From positions 83,959-147,958 of the forward strand of contig NZ_CAUASN010000002.1 of NCBI RefSeq assembly GCF_958431955.1: 64,000 bases of DNA, written 5' to 3'. The position numbers and the translations under genes are program-made. Of this stretch, positions 31,845 to 41,044 are shown in pieces. The notes under the pieces are model-generated. The model saw only the letters and a program-made list of their open reading frames with translations, ran no database searches and was not told the DNA's origin. Each line of letters opens with the position of its first letter. Position 1 is the stretch's first letter. Source of the stretch: an uncultured Adlercreutzia sp. (GTDB lineage: Bacteria; Actinomycetota; Coriobacteriia; Coriobacteriales; Eggerthellaceae).

Positions 31845-33380
31845 ATGGCGGGATCAAGCGAGAGGGCGCAGGGCCAGCGGCCAGCGGAGCCGTCGGCAAA
31901 GCCAAAAGCGCATCGGGCGAAGAGGACGCGGCGGGGATCGGCCCTCGAGGCCATTGCAGGATCGGGCGCGCTGTGGGCCTGGGGCTTTCTATGCTATCTC
32001 AGCCCCGTGCTCATCTCCGTCCCCGATGCGTCGTCGAGCGTCGGCCTCGAATACGGCTATTTCGCATCCCAAGCCGCCGTCATTGTCACCGCGCTCTCCC
32101 TGGTCGTGGGATCTCGGCGGCGCATGGTGGCCCTGGGGCCGGCAGCTCTTATCATCGCCGCGGTCGTCATGGGGGCGGCGACCATCGCGCTTCCCTGGCT
32201 GCTGGCCCGGCATATGCTGGCGCTCGTTATTCTGGTTGGCGTGGTCACCGGCGTGGCGGGCACGCTGTGTGGCGCCGCCTGGGGCGCCCGCTACTCCCTC
32301 GATTTCCGCGACGCTCCGGGCGTCATCATCTTGTCGTTCCTCTTCGCCTACGTGCTCTACCTAGTTGTTTCCCATGTGGAAGCGGGCCCTGCCGCAGTGA
32401 TTGCTGTCGCCGCGCTGCCCGTTGTCTCCATGGGGCTGCGAACCGACGAGGCCGCTCGGCGCCACCATATGTCGTCCGACGTCTTCCCCTCGAAAACGAC
32501 GATCGCCCCCGATGCGATGCCCGGCGAGATCATCGCCGGGAGCTGGGAGGCACGCCTACTCCCCTGGAAGTCGATGGCCCCCATCATCCTCGCCGCGCTC
32601 ATCGGCAACTTCATTTCCTCCGCTATTATGGGCACCACCTACGAGCAGGCCGCCAGCCTGTTCGCCGGCGGCGTGGCCGTCTGCTTCATCATCGCCGTGC
32701 TGGCGCTGGTACCCTTCACGCTCGAGAAGCACGGTTTCTCGGCGCTGAGCCTCTATCGCACAACCGTTACCTTCGCCGTGGCGGGACTGCTGATCATCCT
32801 CGCGCTGGGTGGCGCGGGCATTCCCATGGGAGGCGCGCTCGTGCAGGGGTGCGCCATGTTCCTGCAGGTGCTCGTGTATGTGCTCGTCACGCGAAGCACC
32901 CAGCGCGAGGGCCTGGCGCCGCTGCTCTCGTTCAGCGTGGGCCAGGGGCTCATCTCGGCGGTGGTGCTGGCGGGCAACATTCTGGGCAAGCAGTTCTACT
33001 ACCTCGTCGGCGGGGCGCTCGCGCCTTTCGAGATTGCCTGCGCCGTCGGCGTGCTTTTGCTGTTCTGCGTGGTGGTGAATACGAAAGCGAGCGCCGTCTC
33101 GGACGATCTTGCGGTAGCGGAGGCGCCGGACGCGCCTGACCGCCAGACACCACCTCCCAGTGAGGAGGAGCGCGCCGCCGTCTTCTCGGAGCGCTTCAAG
33201 CTGACCAAACGCGAGGCCGAGGTGCTGGAATACCTGGTGCGCGGTCGGAGCCTCCCCTATATCGCCGATGCGCTGTTCGTCACCACCGGCACGGTGAAAA
33301 CCCACGTCAAGCACATCTACCGCAAATGCGCCGTCAGCACCCGCCAGGAACTGCTCGACCTGTTCGAGCGCGAAGTCTAG
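31845..33380 (+). CDS. Membrane-embedded LuxR-family transcriptional regulator
   Basis: 511 aa, ATG 31845 after GGGAGG. A basic N-terminal tail (KPKAHRAKRTRRG) precedes about ten membrane helices (ALWAWGFLCYLSPVLI ... GVLLLFCVVVNT). A linker and the LuxR DNA-binding domain follow: 'FKLTKREAEVLEYLVRGRSL ... VTTGTVKTHVKHIYRKCAV' (about residues 445-505). It is a distant paralog of the regulator at 26.2 kb. Divergent to the flavoprotein gene, it probably senses that enzyme's substrate and activates its transcription. Confidence 0.92.
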   Translation: MAGSSERAQGQRPAEPSAKPKAHRAKRTRRGSALEAIAGSGALWAWGFLCYLSPVLISVPDASSSVGLEYGYFASQAAVIVTALSLVVGSRRRMVALGPAALIIAAVVMGAATIALPWLLARHMLALVILVGVVTGVAGTLCGAAWGARYSLDFRDAPGVIILSFLFAYVLYLVVSHVEAGPAAVIAVAALPVVSMGLRTDEAARRHHMSSDVFPSKTTIAPDAMPGEIIAGSWEARLLPWKSMAPIILAALIGNFISSAIMGTTYEQAASLFAGGVAVCFIIAVLALVPFTLEKHGFSALSLYRTTVTFAVAGLLIILALGGAGIPMGGALVQGCAMFLQVLVYVLVTRSTQREGLAPLLSFSVGQGLISAVVLAGNILGKQFYYLVGGALAPFEIACAVGVLLLFCVVVNTKASAVSDDLAVAEAPDAPDRQTPPPSEEERAAVFSERFKLTKREAEVLEYLVRGRSLPYIADALFVTTGTVKTHVKHIYRKCAVSTRQELLDLFEREV

Positions 33381-33461
33381 CAAGTCGAGCGCCCGCACCT
33401 CTCTCCATCCGCGCAGCCGCGCCCCTTCGCCTTGTGCACAAAGCCGCGACCCCAAGTCCCC

Positions 33462-35786
33462 TTACAGTGCGAAGCGGTCGCGGGCGCGCTTCGGGGCAGC
33501 AGCGCGCACGGCCTCGGCGCGGTCGTGCTGCCAGTTCATGAGGAAGAGCACGCAGTCGGTGCGGTTGCTCGCCCGCAAGCGCTCGATCTGGCGGTCGAAC
33601 AGCTGCGCGTCATCGAGGAAGCCCGCCTCGGCCAGGGCGCGCACGCAGGAGATATCGCCCTCGCGAGCCACAGCGGCCACCGCATCGGCCGCGCGCTCAC
33701 GCAGGACGTCCACGATGCGGGCACGCATCTCAGGCGCCAAGTGGAAGGGCGCCGCCACGCGATGCAGCAGCGCGCCCAGGTGATAGGGCAAGCCGCGGCC
33801 GGCTATGAGCTGGCTGTCGTAGCGCTCGAAGTCGAAGGGGACGCCGTCGATGGCCGTTTCCGTAAAGCAGCTGAGCAGCTGGTCAGAGGTGATGTGCACC
33901 ACCGCATCGGCCGCCGCCAGACGCACCACCGCGTACTCGAAGCTGCCCTCGCCGATGCTCGTGACGTTGGCGGGAATAAGCACGGGGCCTGCGAGGCTGC
34001 GCGAGCAGAAGCAGTGGGCGCCGATGGAGCGCAGACCCTCGGGCAGCATGAGCTTGCGCGTGCCCTTGCAGGCATTGCCGTCGCCGATGGCGCGCACCGT
34101 GTCGGGAACAGCGAGCGTGGCCGGCGCCGTGATGAGAGCCCGCTCGGCAATGGTCGTCAGCGGAAGGCCGCCCACCTCGCGGGGCAGCGCCAAGCGATCG
34201 GTCACCGGCACCGGGGCCACCATGGCCGCTGCGGCCTCGGCGGCAATCTCGCGGGGCGAGAGGGTGGCCTCGTCGTGAGCCCGAGCGTGAGCCGCCGACG
34301 AGAAGCGCCGCGACACCGAGTCGGGCGCAGGAGGTCCGGCCACGAGCCGCGCCTCGCCATCGGCGAAGTCGTACCAGCAGTCGTCCTGCTCGAGGGCGCT
34401 GAAATCGGTCACACGGCCACCGCAGCGCTGCACGATGCGGGCTAGGGCGGCTGGGGCGCTGCCTCGCCAGATGGTCTCGGGATGCACGGTTCCGTCCACA
34501 CGCTCCAAGGTGTCGGGCGCATCCAGCACCCGTGGTGGAGGACAGCCCTTGGCGAAAGCCGCGGGGCCCACCACGCGCACGCCCTGGGGGATAGCAAGGC
34601 GCTCCTCGTAGGGAGCTCCCGCGAACAGCAGCCGCCAGGAGCCGTCAGCATCCTGGCCGGGGGCGCCAGTGCCCTGGCCGGCGGCGCCAGACTGCGCGCC
34701 CGGCGCGCTCGCGGGCACCTCGCCCATCTTCTCCAGCAGGCAGCCATCCTGCACGGCAAAGCGCTCGTTGGCCGCACTCGCTAGGTATTGGCGGCACCTC
34801 AGGCGCGGGTTGGGCAACGCCATATCCAGCGGCGCCGGATCGTAGGTGCGCACCCCCGCACCAAGATAGACCGCCTCGGCGCATACCGACCCGAATGCCT
34901 GGGCACCCACCACCTCTACCGTGTCGGGCACCACCAACAGGCGCACCCGCGCGCCACTCGTGTAGCGTCGGGCGAAAGCCTCCGAGGCAATGCGCTTCAC
35001 CGGTACGCCATCAACGGAAGACGGCACTACGACCACCAGATTGTCGGCCGGCAGCCCATGCTCGGCCAACACGCTCAGGTGCATCGCCGACACCGCGAAG
35101 CCGTCGCCATCACGACGCACCGTCAGCGGCACGTTGGTGGCGAAGTGCCTCAGTGCCTCTTCCGCCAGCTCTTCCGCCGGCCCTTCCGCCAACTCCTTTG
35201 TCGGCCCTTCCACCAACCCGTACGCTCGCTCGCCCGTTGTTTCACGCGACTTTGTAAGTGTTTCACGGCAGGTATTCGAATGCGAAAGATCATTATCGAG
35301 TGTTTCACGGCATTCTGATGTTTCACACAAGGCCGTATCGGACGCAGCCGACGCAACCTCGTTCCGCGATTGCCCAGGGTTCCACCGCGGCGTCTGACCC
35401 AACGTCCACAGCTCATGGGGCGTCAGCGCGCGGACGGCCTCGCGTTCCGCGGCCTTTCCTTCCGCTGCCGCCGGCCCTTCCCCGTGTACGGCGTCCCCGA
35501 TGAGAGCCATGCGCTCCTCATCGGTTATGCCCATGCCCAGCGCCCCCACAATGCGCAAGTCGCCGTCGGTGCCGGCAAGTTCATCGGTTTCGTCGAGCGC
35601 CGCATCGTGGACCCAGGGCTTATAGGGCGCCAGCTGCGGCCGCCAGTTCTCGCCCTCGATGGGATGCCCCGGCTCCTCGATAGACACATCGCTTAAGGCC
35701 AAGTGCAGGGGATTTTCTTGCATTTGCGCAATAAGATCGATTGCCGGAGTTATCTCGTCGCGAAAGACCAGCGTGTTCGCGTTCAT
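33462..35786 (-). CDS. Leucine-rich-repeat (BspA-like) protein, cytoplasmic
   Basis: 774 aa, ATG 35786. No signal peptide. The middle and C-terminal parts carry spaced LRR_5-type motifs such as 'VVVPSSVDGVPVKRIASEAF', 'VVPDTVEVVGAQAFGS', 'IPQGVRVVGPAAFAKGC', 'VPDTVRAIGDGNACKG' and 'LPEGLRSIGAHCFCS'. The last 120 residues form ankyrin-like helices (AVAREGDISCVRALAEAGFL). Residues about 155-225 are a low-complexity insert with repeated 'CRETL'/'SRETT' and 'EGPxxELAEGPAEELAEE' units that differs in base use from its surroundings. Function unknown; possibly protein-protein interaction. Confidence 0.8.
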   Translation of the reverse strand: MNANTLVFRDEITPAIDLIAQMQENPLHLALSDVSIEEPGHPIEGENWRPQLAPYKPWVHDAALDETDELAGTDGDLRIVGALGMGITDEERMALIGDAVHGEGPAAAEGKAAEREAVRALTPHELWTLGQTPRWNPGQSRNEVASAASDTALCETSECRETLDNDLSHSNTCRETLTKSRETTGERAYGLVEGPTKELAEGPAEELAEEALRHFATNVPLTVRRDGDGFAVSAMHLSVLAEHGLPADNLVVVVPSSVDGVPVKRIASEAFARRYTSGARVRLLVVPDTVEVVGAQAFGSVCAEAVYLGAGVRTYDPAPLDMALPNPRLRCRQYLASAANERFAVQDGCLLEKMGEVPASAPGAQSGAAGQGTGAPGQDADGSWRLLFAGAPYEERLAIPQGVRVVGPAAFAKGCPPPRVLDAPDTLERVDGTVHPETIWRGSAPAALARIVQRCGGRVTDFSALEQDDCWYDFADGEARLVAGPPAPDSVSRRFSSAAHARAHDEATLSPREIAAEAAAAMVAPVPVTDRLALPREVGGLPLTTIAERALITAPATLAVPDTVRAIGDGNACKGTRKLMLPEGLRSIGAHCFCSRSLAGPVLIPANVTSIGEGSFEYAVVRLAAADAVVHITSDQLLSCFTETAIDGVPFDFERYDSQLIAGRGLPYHLGALLHRVAAPFHLAPEMRARIVDVLRERAADAVAAVAREGDISCVRALAEAGFLDDAQLFDRQIERLRASNRTDCVLFLMNWQHDRAEAVRAAAPKRARDRFAL
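35159..35326 (+). repeat. Internal repeats in LRR gene: TTCCGCC-type units and four TGTTTCAC copies
   Basis: Within the LRR coding sequence, the + strand carries TGTTTCAC at 35238, 35259, 35301 and 35319 (spacings 21, 42 and 18 nt). Beside them are three or four imperfect CTTCCGCC-based units at 35159-35215 that encode the EGP-ELAE repeats. TGTTTCAC is one half of the consensus ParB site, but no full palindrome is present. Confidence 0.7.
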
Positions 35787-35876
35787 GGTTTTGCGCACCT
35801 TCCCAATTTGGGGGCATTCGGGATGTTTACCCCGCGTGCGCCCCATGCTACACTACGCCGCAAGACGGCACAACGG

Positions 35877-36066
35877 CAAAGCCGATTTGCTTTTCTGGCC
35901 AAAAAGCACCTCGAGTGCGCTCTTTTTAGCCAGAAAGAGGTCTCCTGAGGGCGGAAATCGTCACCTTGGCAAATAATTTTAACGATTATCGTTTATTATT
36001 TCTTTCAAGTACAGCGATTCCAGCTCACTCGAGGCTGTTTTTGGCCAGAAAAGCAAATCGGCTTTG
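35877..36066. repeat. Long inverted-repeat element (41-bp arms)
   Basis: The left arm 35877-35917 and right arm 36026-36066 are reverse complements at 38 of 41 positions. Mismatches are confined to one 4-nt patch. The arms begin CAAAGCCGATTTGCTTTTCT and include TTCTGGCCA. They enclose 108 nt with an AT-rich core. No transposase is present. It fills most of the 303-nt gap (35787-36089) between divergent genes, and could be a MITE-like repeat or a very long RNA hairpin. Confidence 0.85.
35981..35993. promoter_or_regulatory. 13-bp palindrome in AT-rich promoter region
   Basis: AACGAT-T-ATCGTT, perfect, in the AT-rich centre of the inverted-repeat element, about 95 nt upstream of the VWA gene. 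Candidate operator; the binding protein is unknown. Confidence 0.4.
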
Positions 36067-36089
36067 ACTGCCAATCGGAGAGGGGCATC

Positions 36090-37646
36090 GTGGCACAGGT
36101 CGCGAGAAACACCGGCGATGTGGAAGCGCTCGCGCTCGAGGCGCTCGACCTCGTGCGCAACGGCCTGCTCGTGAACCTGCGCTTCATGAGCGCGGCCTTC
36201 GCCCGTCTGACTCCCCTGCCCCAGCCCGGCGCCACGCTCGCCACCGACGGCGCTCACCTGCGCCTCGACCCTGCCACCTGGGCGCGCACCTACGCCGCTG
36301 ACCCGGCCGAGGCGAGCCGCGCCTACCTGCACGTGGTTCTCCACAACGTGTTCCTGCACCTGTACCCCGGCGCGAACGTGGACGCCGACCTGTGGGATAT
36401 CGCCTGCGACATGGTAGTGGAGTCGGTCATCGACCAGCTGGATCTGCCCGCCACCCGCACGGCCCAGGCCGTCGCCTCACGTCCCGAGCTGGAGCGCATC
36501 GCCGCCGAGGCCGGCCTTATGACCGCCGAGCGCGTGTACGCCGCCCTGCGCGAGCGGCGTGCGGCCGGTGCCTCGCCTGAGGAGCTCGCCCGCCTGGGCG
36601 CTCGCTTTCACGTGGACGACCACCGCCCGTGGCACGCCGTCGTCATCGCCGAGGGCGATAGCAGCCCCGCCTCCGAAGGCGACGCCGCCGAGGGCGAGGG
36701 GCAGCGCAGCGCCGCCGCCGGCGCGGCCGACACCCCCGGCACCGACATGGACATCCCCGACGAGGCCGACGACGTCCCCTACTCCCACAAGGCCCACCGC
36801 GCCATGGATTCCGCCGACATCACCCAGAAGGAGGCGCCCGAGCACGCCGCCCGGGCCATCGGCGAGCGCTTCGCCGACACCGTGCAACTGGATCGCTCCC
36901 GCGAGCAGTGGGAGAACGCCGCCCTGGAAATGGGCATCCAGCTGGACGCCTATACGAAGCTGTGGGGCATAGAGGGATCGAATCTGTCCATGAACCTGCG
37001 CAAAGTGACCCGCGAGAAGCACGACTACCGCGCCTTCTTGCGGAAATTCGCGCGCATGGGCGAGCAGATCCGCGTGAACGACGACGAGTTCGACTATGTG
37101 TTCTACACCTACGGGCTCTCGCTTTACGGCAACCTGCCGCTCGTGGAGCCAGTGGAATTCGCCGAGGAGAAGCGCATCCGCGACTTCGTCATCGCCATCG
37201 ACACCTCGGCCTCCACCAAAGACGGCCTCGTGCGGAAATTCATCGAGCGCACCTATTCCATCCTCGCCGACGAGACGAGCTTCTTCTCGCAGATGAACGT
37301 GCTCATCGTGCAGTGCGACGCGGCGGTGACCGACGTGGCCCGCATCACCAGCCTGCGTGACTTGGAAGACTACCTGGCCAACCCCGTCGTGAAGGGGCTC
37401 GGCGGCACCGACTTCCGCCCCGTGTTCCACTTCGTGGACGAAGCGCTGGCCGCCGGCGAGCTGAACGACTTGGGCGGACTCATCTACTTCACTGACGGTC
37501 AGGGCACTTACCCCGCGCACCGTCCGACCTACGAGACCGCCTTCGTCTTCCTGGACTCCGACGACGCCGCAGCGAGCGCACCCGTGCCCCCGTGGGCCAT
37601 GAAAGTAGTGCTGGACGACACCTTCGTATTGGAAGAGGAATACTAG
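36090..37646 (+). CDS. VWA-domain metallopeptidase-like protein (partner of MoxR-type ATPase)
   Basis: 518 aa, start GTG 36090 after GGAGAGGGGC. The N-terminal third resembles the predicted metallopeptidase-like region of VWA-like DUF2201 proteins (residues about 1-160, HVVLHNVFLHLYPG). An acidic low-complexity linker covers about residues 185-235. The C-terminal VWA-like domain holds a MIDAS 'FVIAIDTSASTKDGL' (near residue 370) and ends with 'GLIYFTDGQGTYP'. It is followed after 13 nt by a MoxR AAA+ gene. Such pairs are thought to act as a metal-dependent chaperone that remodels or matures target complexes. The target is unknown. Confidence 0.85.
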   Translation: MAQVARNTGDVEALALEALDLVRNGLLVNLRFMSAAFARLTPLPQPGATLATDGAHLRLDPATWARTYAADPAEASRAYLHVVLHNVFLHLYPGANVDADLWDIACDMVVESVIDQLDLPATRTAQAVASRPELERIAAEAGLMTAERVYAALRERRAAGASPEELARLGARFHVDDHRPWHAVVIAEGDSSPASEGDAAEGEGQRSAAAGAADTPGTDMDIPDEADDVPYSHKAHRAMDSADITQKEAPEHAARAIGERFADTVQLDRSREQWENAALEMGIQLDAYTKLWGIEGSNLSMNLRKVTREKHDYRAFLRKFARMGEQIRVNDDEFDYVFYTYGLSLYGNLPLVEPVEFAEEKRIRDFVIAIDTSASTKDGLVRKFIERTYSILADETSFFSQMNVLIVQCDAAVTDVARITSLRDLEDYLANPVVKGLGGTDFRPVFHFVDEALAAGELNDLGGLIYFTDGQGTYPAHRPTYETAFVFLDSDDAAASAPVPPWAMKVVLDDTFVLEEEY

Positions 37647-37659
37647 AACAGGAGCCCCC

Positions 37660-39183
37660 ATGAACATTCGGGAAGCGAAACAGCAGATCAGAAACGCCAT
37701 GGTGGCCTACTTCACCAAAGACGAGTTCGGCAACTACCTGCTGCCGGCCGAGCGGCAGCGCCCGGTGTTCCTGCTCGGCGCGCCGGGCATCGGTAAGACG
37801 GCCATCATGGAGCAGATCGCCCAGGAGCTGGAAGTGGGGCTGGTGTCCTACTCCATGACGCACCACACGCGCCAGAGCGCGCTCGGCCTGCCCTTCATCG
37901 CCACGAAAACCTACGGCGGCGAGGACTACCAGGTGTCCGAGTACACCATGAGCGAGATCATCGCATCGGTGTACGAGGCCATGGAATCCACGGGGCGCAC
38001 CGAGGGCATCCTGTTTCTGGACGAGATCAACTGCGTGTCCGAGACGCTCACACCGGCCATGCTGCAGTTTCTGCAGTACAAGGTGTTCGGGCGCCACGCC
38101 GTGCCCGCGGGCTGGATCGTGGTGACGGCCGGCAATCCGCCCGAGTACAACCGCACGGCGCGCGACTTCGACATCGCCACGTGGGACCGCCTCAAACGCA
38201 TCGAGGTGGAGCCCGACTACGACGTGTGGCGCGAGTTCGCCGTGGCCAGCGCCGTGCACCCGGCCATCATCACCTACCTGGATATCGAGCGCAGCCACTT
38301 CTACGCCGTGGAAGCCACCCCCGACGGCGCCTCGTTTGTGACGGCCCGCGGCTGGGACGACCTGTCGGCCATGATCAAGCTCTACGAGCGCCAGGGGCTC
38401 GCGGTAGACGAGCTGCTGGTGGAGCAGTATGTGCAGAACGGCGACATTGCGAAGCGATTCGCCATGTACTACGACCTGTTCACGAAGTATCGCTCCGACT
38501 ACCAGATCGACCGTATCCTGGACGGCAGCGCCGATGCAGCCCTGGCCGAGCGGGCCCGGCGGGCGCCCTTCGACGAGCGCGTGGCTGTCATGGGGCTTGT
38601 GGTAGACGCCACGGTGGACGTGCTGCGCCAGGCGGTGTTGGAAGAGAAGGCGGCCGCATTCACCCACGGCGTGCTGGCCGACCTGAAGGAGCGGCTGGCG
38701 GCGGAAGGCATCGCCGAGGACGCGGACATATCGGAGCTTCTGCGCGCCACGAGCGCCGAGCTGGCCCGCACCCGCGACACCGAACGGGCCGCGAGCCTTC
38801 TGTCCGAGGAGCGCTACCGCTCCTTCGAGCGGGCCATCGGACTTCTGGACGAGGTAGTGCGCACCGGGGCCGAGCTGCCCGGGGGCGCCACGTTCAACCT
38901 GGCGCGCGAGCGCTTCAACGAGCGGCTCGACGAGCTGGACGCCTCGGTGGACGCGGCCTCGGCGACGCTCGACCACGTGTTCAAGTTCGTGGAAGAGGCC
39001 TTCGGCGAGGGCCAGGAGATGCTCATGCTCGTGACCGACCTGTCGGTGAGCCGCGCGGGCATGGCCTTCATCAACGACCACGGCTGCGAGCGCTACTTCG
39101 CCCACAACCAGAACCTCCAGTTCTACGAGCGCGGCAGCGACCTGGCCGCCCGCATCGACCGCATCACCTTGGAAGAGGAGTAG
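37660..39183 (+). CDS. MoxR-type AAA+ ATPase
   Basis: 507 aa, ATG 37660 after AGGAGCC. Walker A 'LLGAPGIGKTAIMEQIAQ' (about residue 40), Walker B 'GILFLDEINCVSETL', sensor 1 'WIVVTAGNPPEYN', and arginine-finger region 'DIATWDRLKRIEVEP'. The C-terminal 180 residues are a long helical extension with 'NLARERFNERLDELDASVDA', beyond the usual MoxR length. Operon partner of the VWA protein; together a predicted chaperone or metal-insertion system. Confidence 0.92.
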   Translation: MNIREAKQQIRNAMVAYFTKDEFGNYLLPAERQRPVFLLGAPGIGKTAIMEQIAQELEVGLVSYSMTHHTRQSALGLPFIATKTYGGEDYQVSEYTMSEIIASVYEAMESTGRTEGILFLDEINCVSETLTPAMLQFLQYKVFGRHAVPAGWIVVTAGNPPEYNRTARDFDIATWDRLKRIEVEPDYDVWREFAVASAVHPAIITYLDIERSHFYAVEATPDGASFVTARGWDDLSAMIKLYERQGLAVDELLVEQYVQNGDIAKRFAMYYDLFTKYRSDYQIDRILDGSADAALAERARRAPFDERVAVMGLVVDATVDVLRQAVLEEKAAAFTHGVLADLKERLAAEGIAEDADISELLRATSAELARTRDTERAASLLSEERYRSFERAIGLLDEVVRTGAELPGGATFNLARERFNERLDELDASVDAASATLDHVFKFVEEAFGEGQEMLMLVTDLSVSRAGMAFINDHGCERYFAHNQNLQFYERGSDLAARIDRITLEEE

Positions 39184-39494
39184 GGGGCGGCCGAGGCGAG
39201 CGACCGAAAGCGAAGAGGCGACGGGCCGCTACTGGCGGAGACGAAGGGGCGCCGCTGGCAGAGGCCTCGGAGCACGCCACCGCCCACCATTCCCACCGTT
39301 TCCAACAAAACTTCCTTGCAGCGGCCTGTCCCTTCTTTGGGACAGGCCGCTTCGTCATACCCGGGGTGTACTCCACCTGATGTATCTGCGTGTCGGGAGC
39401 GTGATAAGGGGTTGCCGTCGCGGAAAAGGCATGCTGGCGCGTGCTAGAGTTCGCCCCAGCACAAGACGACCCCCTCGACACAAGGAGATCACCT
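39184..39494 (+). terminator. Terminator of VWA-MoxR operon (stem 39321-39350) in a 311-nt gap
   Basis: The gap holds a perfect 12-bp stem GCGGCCTGTCCC (39321-39332) with GGGACAGGCCGC (39339-39350), 6-nt loop TTCTTT, followed by TTCGTC. The rest has no visible gene and should include the HtrA promoter. AAGGAG lies just before its start. Confidence 0.7.
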
Positions 39495-40922
39495 ATGACG
39501 AACTTCAACGGACTCAACGAGCGCGGCAACACCCCTTCCCTGCGCGGCAACCATGCCCGCCCCGCCGACGAGATTGCCGCCCAGCCCTTCGACATCGACG
39601 GCTCGGTGGCCGCTTCCATGGCCGCGAACGTGCCCGGCGCCAAGAAGGCCCGCAGCCGCACCTTCCTCACCGGCTTCGCCGGCGCTGCCATGGCCTGCAT
39701 GCTGGCTTTGGGCATCAACGGCGCGATCATCGACCCCGCGACCGCCGAGGCCGCCGGCGCCAACGCGCCTATCACCCAGACCGCCCTGGCCACGAACGGC
39801 GACGCCACCCTGGCGGAGGTCGTGGCGGCCAAGTGCCTGCCGTCGGTGGTGTTCGTGGAGACCTACGCCGAAGCGGGCGGCCAGACGCAGGCCATGGGCA
39901 CTGGCTCGGGCGTGGTGCTGTCCGAGGACGGCTACCTCATCACGAACAACCACGTGGTGGACGGCGGCTCCGCCTTCAAGGTGACCATCGCCGGCACCAC
40001 CTACGATGCCGAGCTTGTGGGCACCGATCCGTCCTCGGACGTGGCCGTGCTGAAGGCCAAGGACGCGAGCGGCCTCACTCCCATGGAGATCGGCGACTCC
40101 GACAACCTGAACGTCGGCGAGTGGGTCATGACGCTTGGCGCCCCCTTCGGACTCGAGCAGTCGGTGGCCACGGGCATCGTGAGCGCCACGAGCCGTTCCC
40201 AGATTATGGACGCGAGCGAGTCGACCCAGGCCGGCGGCTCGGGCGAGGTGACCATCTACCCGAACATGATCCAGACCGACGCGGCCATCAACCCCGGCAA
40301 CTCCGGCGGTGCCATGGTTGACTCCGACGGCAAGCTCATCGGCATCAACACGCTCATCACCTCGTACTCGGGCAACTACTCCGGCGTGGGCTTCGCCATT
40401 CCCGCGAACTACGCAGTGAACCTCGCGAACCAGATCATCGCCGGCGAGACGCCCACCCACGCCCAGCTCGGCGTGAGCCTGTCCACGGTGAACGACCAGA
40501 TGGCGGGTAGCTTCGGTCTGGCCTCCGAGAGCGGCGCCTATGTGGCCGCCGTGTCCGAGGGCTCCGGCGCTGCGGCGGCGGGCCTGACCGAGGGTGACAT
40601 CATCACGGCTCTCGACGGCGAGAGCGTGGAAGGCGCTTCCGACCTCATGCTGGCCGTGCGCGGCAAGAACCCCGGCGACACGGTGACCCTCACGGTGAAC
40701 CGCAACGGCCAGGAGCAGGAGATCCAGGTGACCCTGGGCGACGACGCCGCCAGCCAGAAGGCCGCCGAGGCCCAGAAGCAGCAGGAGCAGCAGATGCCCG
40801 AGAACGGCTACGACTACGGTTACGGCTACGGCCAGGACGGCGGCAACGCCTATGGCTACGGCGACCAGTACGGCCAGGACGGCCGCGGCCTGAACCTGGA
40901 CGACCTCTTCGGCCAGCGCTAA
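39495..40922 (+). CDS. HtrA/DegP-type membrane-anchored serine protease with PDZ domain
   Basis: 475 aa, ATG 39495 after AAGGAG. A cytoplasmic N-terminus (residues 1-53) and one membrane helix (TFLTGFAGAAMACMLALGIN) precede the trypsin-like domain: triad His153 (NNHVVDGG), Asp182 (SSDVAVLK) and Ser270 (NPGNSGGAM). PDZ domain about residues 335-430 (GLTEGDIITALDGESVEGAS). The C-terminus is Gln/Tyr/Gly-rich (YDYGYGYGQDGG), probably disordered. Envelope protein quality control outside the membrane. Single gene with its own terminator. Confidence 0.95.
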   Translation: MTNFNGLNERGNTPSLRGNHARPADEIAAQPFDIDGSVAASMAANVPGAKKARSRTFLTGFAGAAMACMLALGINGAIIDPATAEAAGANAPITQTALATNGDATLAEVVAAKCLPSVVFVETYAEAGGQTQAMGTGSGVVLSEDGYLITNNHVVDGGSAFKVTIAGTTYDAELVGTDPSSDVAVLKAKDASGLTPMEIGDSDNLNVGEWVMTLGAPFGLEQSVATGIVSATSRSQIMDASESTQAGGSGEVTIYPNMIQTDAAINPGNSGGAMVDSDGKLIGINTLITSYSGNYSGVGFAIPANYAVNLANQIIAGETPTHAQLGVSLSTVNDQMAGSFGLASESGAYVAAVSEGSGAAAAGLTEGDIITALDGESVEGASDLMLAVRGKNPGDTVTLTVNRNGQEQEIQVTLGDDAASQKAAEAQKQQEQQMPENGYDYGYGYGQDGGNAYGYGDQYGQDGRGLNLDDLFGQR

Positions 40923-40973
40923 GTCGCAGCGCGAAACATGCCGCGGGTTCCGCACCTGCGATCCATCACCAAG

Positions 40974-41005
40974 CGGGGCGCGCTTCGGGAGGGAAGCGCG
41001 CCCCG
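40974..41005 (+). terminator. Terminator after HtrA gene
   Basis: 12-bp stem CGGGGCGCGCTT (40974-40985) with AAGCGCGCCCCG (40994-41005), 8-nt loop, 51 nt after the stop. The T run is short. Confidence 0.7.
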
Positions 41006-41044
41006 TGTTGCATGTGTCCGCCCGGCAGAGCGCCCGTGCGTTAT

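Noticed and set aside
35238..35326. Functional parS centromere
   Set aside because: Only TGTTTCAC half-sites occur; none forms the 16-bp palindrome, and they lie inside coding sequence.
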